From: Rhodobacter sp.
GTDB taxonomy: Bacteria; Pseudomonadota; Alphaproteobacteria; Rhodobacterales; Rhodobacteraceae
Direction: 5' to 3'
NCBI GenBank assembly: GCA_020637595.1
Contig: JACKKE010000004.1
Location: 124,001 to 188,000, forward strand
Length of the DNA stretch: 64,000 nucleotides
Part shown: positions 60,792 to 64,000 of the stretch, piece by piece
Numbering within the stretch: the stretch's first letter is position 1
How the letters are laid out: every line of letters begins with the position of its first letter
Program-made: the position numbers and the translations under genes
The notes under the pieces: model-generated
The model's input: only the letters and a program-made list of their open reading frames with translations
What the model was told of the DNA's origin: nothing
The model's database searches: none

Positions 60792-61672
60792 CAGCGCCCC
60801 CCCGCGCCCAGCGCGTGATAGAGCCAGAGCAGCCCCTCGGCCGGGGCGCGGTCGGTGTGCAGTGTGGTGGCATGCCAGCCCGACTGCCGCGCCAGCGCCG
60901 CCAGCCGGTCCTTGCGCGCCGCCAGACGGTCGCGATAGGCCGCGCGCAGATCGCCCGCGCGCAGGGTCTCGAAGCTCAGCGTGCCAGCCATGCTTTCGAA
61001 CCGGGTGCGGCCGTCATAGGGGAAACTTTCCTCGACCGGGTCCAGAACCTGCACCAGAATGCCGCGCATGTTGCGCGCGGCGGCCTGCGCCAGCGCCGCC
61101 TCGACCGGCGCCAGATCGCCCAGAAAATCCGAGAACAGCACCACATGCCCGCCCGCCGGCGCTGCGTGCAGGTCGAGCGCGCCGTGGTCGCCGGGCGCCG
61201 CGCGTTCCTCGGCCAGCGCCAGCGACAAAAGCTCCGCCTGACCGCGCCCGGTGCGCGGCACCAGCCCGGCCTCGGCCAGACCCACGCGCTCGCCGCCGCG
61301 CAGCAAGACCAGCGCCAGGGCCAGCGCCAGCAGACGCGCCCGCGCGCCCTTGGTCTCGCGCGTCTTGTCACCCGAAAACGCCATCGCCGCGCCAGTATCG
61401 ACCCAGAGCGTCACCGCCCGCGCCGCCTGCCACTCGCTCTCGCGGACAAACAGATCGTCGCCGCGCCCGGAACGCCGCCAGTCGACGTGCGAGGCCGCGT
61501 CGCCAGGGGTCAGCGGGCGGAATTGCCAGAACTCGGCCCCCGGACCCGACCGCCTGCGCCCGTGGGCACCGGGCAGCACGCTGTTGGCGAGATGCTCGGC
61601 GGCAACAAGAAGCGGCGGCAGCGCGCCCGAAAGCGCCTCGGCCGACCGGCGCAAGGCGGGGGCCTGATTCAC
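60791..61672 (-). CDS. DUF58-domain protein of the MoxR cluster
   Basis: A 293-residue cytosolic protein with the DUF58 signature 'FRPLTPGDAASHVDWRRSGR' (residues about 52-71) and a degenerate von Willebrand A-like region starting 'AVTLWVDTGAAMAF'. GTG at 61672 is the start; it overlaps the moxR stop by 4 bases, which also explains the lack of a suitable ATG. DUF58 proteins usually work with MoxR ATPases in metal or cofactor insertion or envelope maturation. Confidence 0.85.
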   Translation of the reverse strand: MNQAPALRRSAEALSGALPPLLVAAEHLANSVLPGAHGRRRSGPGAEFWQFRPLTPGDAASHVDWRRSGRGDDLFVRESEWQAARAVTLWVDTGAAMAFSGDKTRETKGARARLLALALALVLLRGGERVGLAEAGLVPRTGRGQAELLSLALAEERAAPGDHGALDLHAAPAGGHVVLFSDFLGDLAPVEAALAQAAARNMRGILVQVLDPVEESFPYDGRTRFESMAGTLSFETLRAGDLRAAYRDRLAARKDRLAALARQSGWHATTLHTDRAPAEGLLWLYHALGAGGR

Positions 61673-62673
61673 GCGGCGGCCCCGAGGATACCGGTCACGC
61701 GCTCGGTCACGCGGTCGATCACCGCGCCCAGATTTTCGCCCCGCGCCCGGGCAGCAAAGCTCAGCGCCATGCGGTGGATCAGGACCGGCCGCGCCAGCGC
61801 CGCGACATCCTCGGCCGAAGGGGCCAGACGCCCCTGCAGCAGGGCCCGCGCCCGCACCGCCAGCATCAGCGCCTGCGCCGCACGCGGACCCGGGCCCCAG
61901 GCGAGGCTGTCGGCCAGCGCGGGGTCGGCATCCGGCGTGCCCGGGCGGCATGCGCGCACCAGATCGAGGATCGCCGCCACCGTCGACTCGCCCACCGGCA
62001 TGCGGCGGATCAGCGTCTGCGCCTCGAGCAGATCGGCGGGGGTAAAGACCTGCGCGACGCGGGCGTCCTGCGTGCCGGTGGTGGCCAGAAGGATCGCCCG
62101 TTCGGTGTCGCGGTCGGGATACTCAACGTCGATCTGAACGAGAAACCGGTCAAGCTGGGCCTCGGGCAGGGGATAGGTGCCCTCTTGCTCGATCGGGTTT
62201 TGCGTCGCGAGGACATGGAACGGCACACCAAGCGGGCGGTGCTGGCCGGCGATGGTCACCTCGCGTTCCTGCATCGCCTGCAGCAGCGCCGACTGGGTGC
62301 GGGGGCTGGCGCGGTTGATCTCGTCTGCCATCAGAAGCTGGCAGAACACCGGCCCCTCGATGAACCGAAAATGCCGCTTGCCGTCGTCGCCGGTGTCCAG
62401 AACCTCAGAGCCGAGGATATCGGCGGGCATCAGGTCGGGCGTGAACTGGATGCGGTTCGAATTGAGGCCCATCACCGTCGCCAGCGTGTCCACCAGCCGC
62501 GTCTTGCCCAGACCGGGCAGGCCGACCAGCAGCGCGTGGCCCCCGGAAAGAAGCGCGGTCAATGACAGGTCGACGACCGTCTCCTGGCCGATGAAGCGCG
62601 GCGCGATGGCGGCGCGGGCGTCCGACAGGCGGCTGCCCAGGGCTTCGATCGCGGGGATCAGGGTGTCGGCCAT
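61669..62673 (-). CDS. MoxR-family AAA+ ATPase
   Basis: A 334-residue AAA+ chaperone. Walker A is GLPGLGKT (in 'HALLVGLPGLGKTRLVD'), Walker B is 'QLLMADEINRASPRTQ', and sensor 1 is in 'FHVLATQNPIEQEGTYPLPE'. Start at ATG 62673, preceded by GGAG with normal spacing; an upstream ATG at 62679 is too close to it. It leads a four-gene coupled operon and is divergent from the DUF1285 gene. Confidence 0.93.
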   Translation of the reverse strand: MADTLIPAIEALGSRLSDARAAIAPRFIGQETVVDLSLTALLSGGHALLVGLPGLGKTRLVDTLATVMGLNSNRIQFTPDLMPADILGSEVLDTGDDGKRHFRFIEGPVFCQLLMADEINRASPRTQSALLQAMQEREVTIAGQHRPLGVPFHVLATQNPIEQEGTYPLPEAQLDRFLVQIDVEYPDRDTERAILLATTGTQDARVAQVFTPADLLEAQTLIRRMPVGESTVAAILDLVRACRPGTPDADPALADSLAWGPGPRAAQALMLAVRARALLQGRLAPSAEDVAALARPVLIHRMALSFAARARGENLGAVIDRVTERVTGILGAAA

Positions 62674-62773
62674 GCGCATTCTCCGGTTCAGGTCGCGGCG
62701 GGTGTGATCTCGGCTCAAGCGTGGTTATATGTCACCTGCAACCGCTTCGCCCAGACCAAGTTGGACAAAATCC

Positions 62774-63364
62774 ATGCCTTCACAAGACAATGTGACCCCC
62801 AGCGCGGACTCGATCGCCGCAGCGGCGTCAAAGGCGGCAAAAGGCAAGGGGCTGCCGCCCGTGCACCTGTGGAACCCACCCTTCTGCGGCGATCTGGACA
62901 TCCGCATCGCCCGCGACGGCACCTGGTTCTATCTGGGCACGCCGATCGGGCGCGCGCCCTTGGTGCGGCTCTTCTCGACGATCCTGAAGCTGGAGGACGG
63001 CAAGTATTTCCTGGTGACCCCGGTCGAGAAGGTGGGGATCACCGTCGACGACGCGCCTTTTGTCGCGGTCGATTTCACCGCCGCGGGCACGGGGCGCGAC
63101 CAGAAGCTGACATTCGAGACCAACGTGGGCGATTTCGCCGAGGCCGGGCCTGCGCATCCGATCCGCGTGACACGCGACCCCGAAACGGGCGAGCCCGCGC
63201 CCTATGTGATGATCCGCGCGGGTCTTGAGGCGCTGATCGACCGCAAGAGCTTTTACCGGCTGGTCGAGCTGGGCGTGCACGAGGAGCATCAGGGCACGCG
63301 CTGGTTCGGGTTGTGGTCGGGCGGCGAGTTCTTTCCGGTGATCCCCTCGGCCGAGCTGGGGTAA
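62774..63364 (+). CDS. DUF1285 protein
   Basis: A 196-residue cytosolic protein of the DUF1285 family, recognised by 'HLWNPPFCGDLDIRIARDGT', 'FYLGTPIGRAPLVRLFSTIL' and 'KYFLVTPVEKVGI'. The family is beta-rich and of unknown function. It is divergent from moxR with a 100-base gap, a pairing seen in other alphaproteobacteria. No catalytic motif is visible. Confidence 0.87.
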   Translation: MPSQDNVTPSADSIAAAASKAAKGKGLPPVHLWNPPFCGDLDIRIARDGTWFYLGTPIGRAPLVRLFSTILKLEDGKYFLVTPVEKVGITVDDAPFVAVDFTAAGTGRDQKLTFETNVGDFAEAGPAHPIRVTRDPETGEPAPYVMIRAGLEALIDRKSFYRLVELGVHEEHQGTRWFGLWSGGEFFPVIPSAELG

Positions 63365-63373
63365 CGCCGCCCC

Positions 63374-63727
63374 TCAGCCCTGCGCCGCGTCCCAGGCCTT
63401 GAGCCAGCGTTTCGGCGCTGCGGCACGCCAGTGCTGCAGCAGACGGGCCCGCGCCCAGTCCGGCTCGATCCGGCCCGCGCGGACGAGGATCAGCGCATGC
63501 GGCGCGTAATGCGGATGCAGCGCAAAGGTCTCTGGATCGGCATCCAGCAGCATCTCGCGCTCGTCCCGGTCGCATTTGAAAACGGCGGCATCCATATAGG
63601 GCGACCACCAGACCCACATCTTGCCATGCGCGCGCAGGCAGGGGTTACCCCAAGCCGTGCCATCCGCCACCTCGGGCAGGTCCAACGACAGCGCAAAATC
63701 GCGCAATTCGGCGTAACTGTGGATCAT
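63374..63727 (-). CDS. MmcQ/YjbR-family protein
   Basis: A 117-residue protein with the YjbR/CyaY-like fold: 'FALSLDLPEVADGTAWGNPC', 'MWVWWSPYMDAAVFKCDRDE' and 'PHALILVRAGRIEPDWARAR'. It may bind DNA, as annotated for the family, but no direct evidence is visible. The ATG at 63727 is preferred over an upstream ATG at 63745. Confidence 0.85.
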   Translation of the reverse strand: MIHSYAELRDFALSLDLPEVADGTAWGNPCLRAHGKMWVWWSPYMDAAVFKCDRDEREMLLDADPETFALHPHYAPHALILVRAGRIEPDWARARLLQHWRAAAPKRWLKAWDAAQG

Positions 63728-63772
63728 CCCCGCAGCCTGCCACAAAACCCGCCTGTCGGCCAGAACCGGCGT

Positions 63773-64000
63773 TCAGAACGGCAGGTCGCACCAGTCGCCG
63801 GGGGCGAGTCCGGCCAGTGTATGCGGACCGATCGACCAGCGCACCAGCCGCAGCACCGGATGGCCGACATGCGCGGCCATGCGACGGACCTGGCGGTTGC
63901 GGCCCTCGGTGATGGTCAGGCTGAGCCAGGTCGCCGGGCCATCATGCGGGTCGGCGGGGCAGAGCCAGGCGGGTTCGGGGATTTCGGCAACCTCGGCCGG
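63773..64000 (-). CDS. RsuA/RluB/E/F-family pseudouridine synthase, 5' part cut by window edge
   Basis: Only the C-terminal ~75 residues are present, ending at TGA (complement of 63773-63775). They read 'WLSLTITEGRNRQVRRMAAH', then VGHPVLRLVRWSIGPHTLAG and a final GDWCDLPF. The E-G-x-N-R-Q-V-R-R-M motif identifies the RsuA/RluB/E/F family, which isomerises uridines in rRNA. The exact target site cannot be decided; RluE-like is most probable from the short tail. Confidence 0.88.
   Translation of the reverse strand, partial: PAEVAEIPEPAWLCPADPHDGPATWLSLTITEGRNRQVRRMAAHVGHPVLRLVRWSIGPHTLAGLAPGDWCDLPF

Noticed and set aside
57735..60818. 1027-codon plus-strand frame opposite the BatA/DUF4159 gene
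   Set aside because: Same antisense composition; the minus-strand genes have clear domains and coupled starts.

Overview
This window is high-GC chromosomal DNA from an alphaproteobacterium, most likely a member of the Rhodobacterales. The basis is the ethylmalonyl-CoA pathway pair (ethylmalonyl-CoA mutase and crotonyl-CoA carboxylase/reductase), several gene pairings familiar from that order (slt next to dapA; moxR/DUF58/DUF4159 next to DUF1285), and a direct-repeat SOS box of the GTTC-N7-GTTC type used by alphaproteobacterial LexA. No prophage, insertion sequence, CRISPR array or rRNA was seen. One tRNA (Tyr) is present.

Layout. 1-2.5 kb: a truncated LysR regulator divergent from an MFS transporter, then a SRAP-domain protein. 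2.5-9 kb: ecm and ccr flank four small housekeeping genes. 9-11.5 kb: small secreted proteins, a LysE-type exporter and an OsmC protein. 11.6-21.4 kb: the main accessory system, a sulfur-oxidising heterodisulfide-reductase-like locus (sHdr): lipoate ligase, a pseudo-amidotransferase, DsrE3C, sHdrC1-B1-A-H-C2-B2, an unknown Cys-rich protein, the lipoate-binding protein LbpA, DsrE2 and TusA. 22.3-28.4 kb: a minus-strand TRAP transporter operon with HpcH aldolase, RraA-like protein, nitrilase and a LysR regulator. 28.7-33.7 kb: tRNA-Tyr, an aldolase-like protein, rlmB, a CoA-binding protein, an esterase and a semialdehyde dehydrogenase. 33.8-40.2 kb: an envelope-directed block with two seven-repeat RCC1 proteins (one fused to an M23 peptidase domain), two S1 proteases, and an Hsp20 gene with a candidate ROSE RNA thermometer. 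40.3-44.3 kb: glcDEF glycolate oxidase. 44.4-50.5 kb: DUF599, a TPP enzyme, an FMN reductase, slt and dapA. 50.6-54.3 kb: a tight six-gene operon joining four aromatic/diketone catabolism-like genes to two MraZ-fold proteins. 54.4-55.9 kb: imuB alone, with its own LexA box. 55.9-63.4 kb: the MoxR/DUF58/BatA-like module. The window ends in a YjbR protein and a truncated pseudouridine synthase.

How it works together. In the sHdr locus TusA and the DsrE proteins would pass sulfane sulfur to the iron-sulfur flavoprotein sHdr complex, which uses lipoate on LbpA (attached by the LplA-type ligase) to oxidise it to sulfite in the cytoplasm. The ccr/ecm pair and glcDEF point to growth on C2 compounds. 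The organism therefore looks like a heterotroph that gains extra electrons from reduced or organic sulfur. That lifestyle statement is inference; gene identities come from motifs read directly in the translated sequence.
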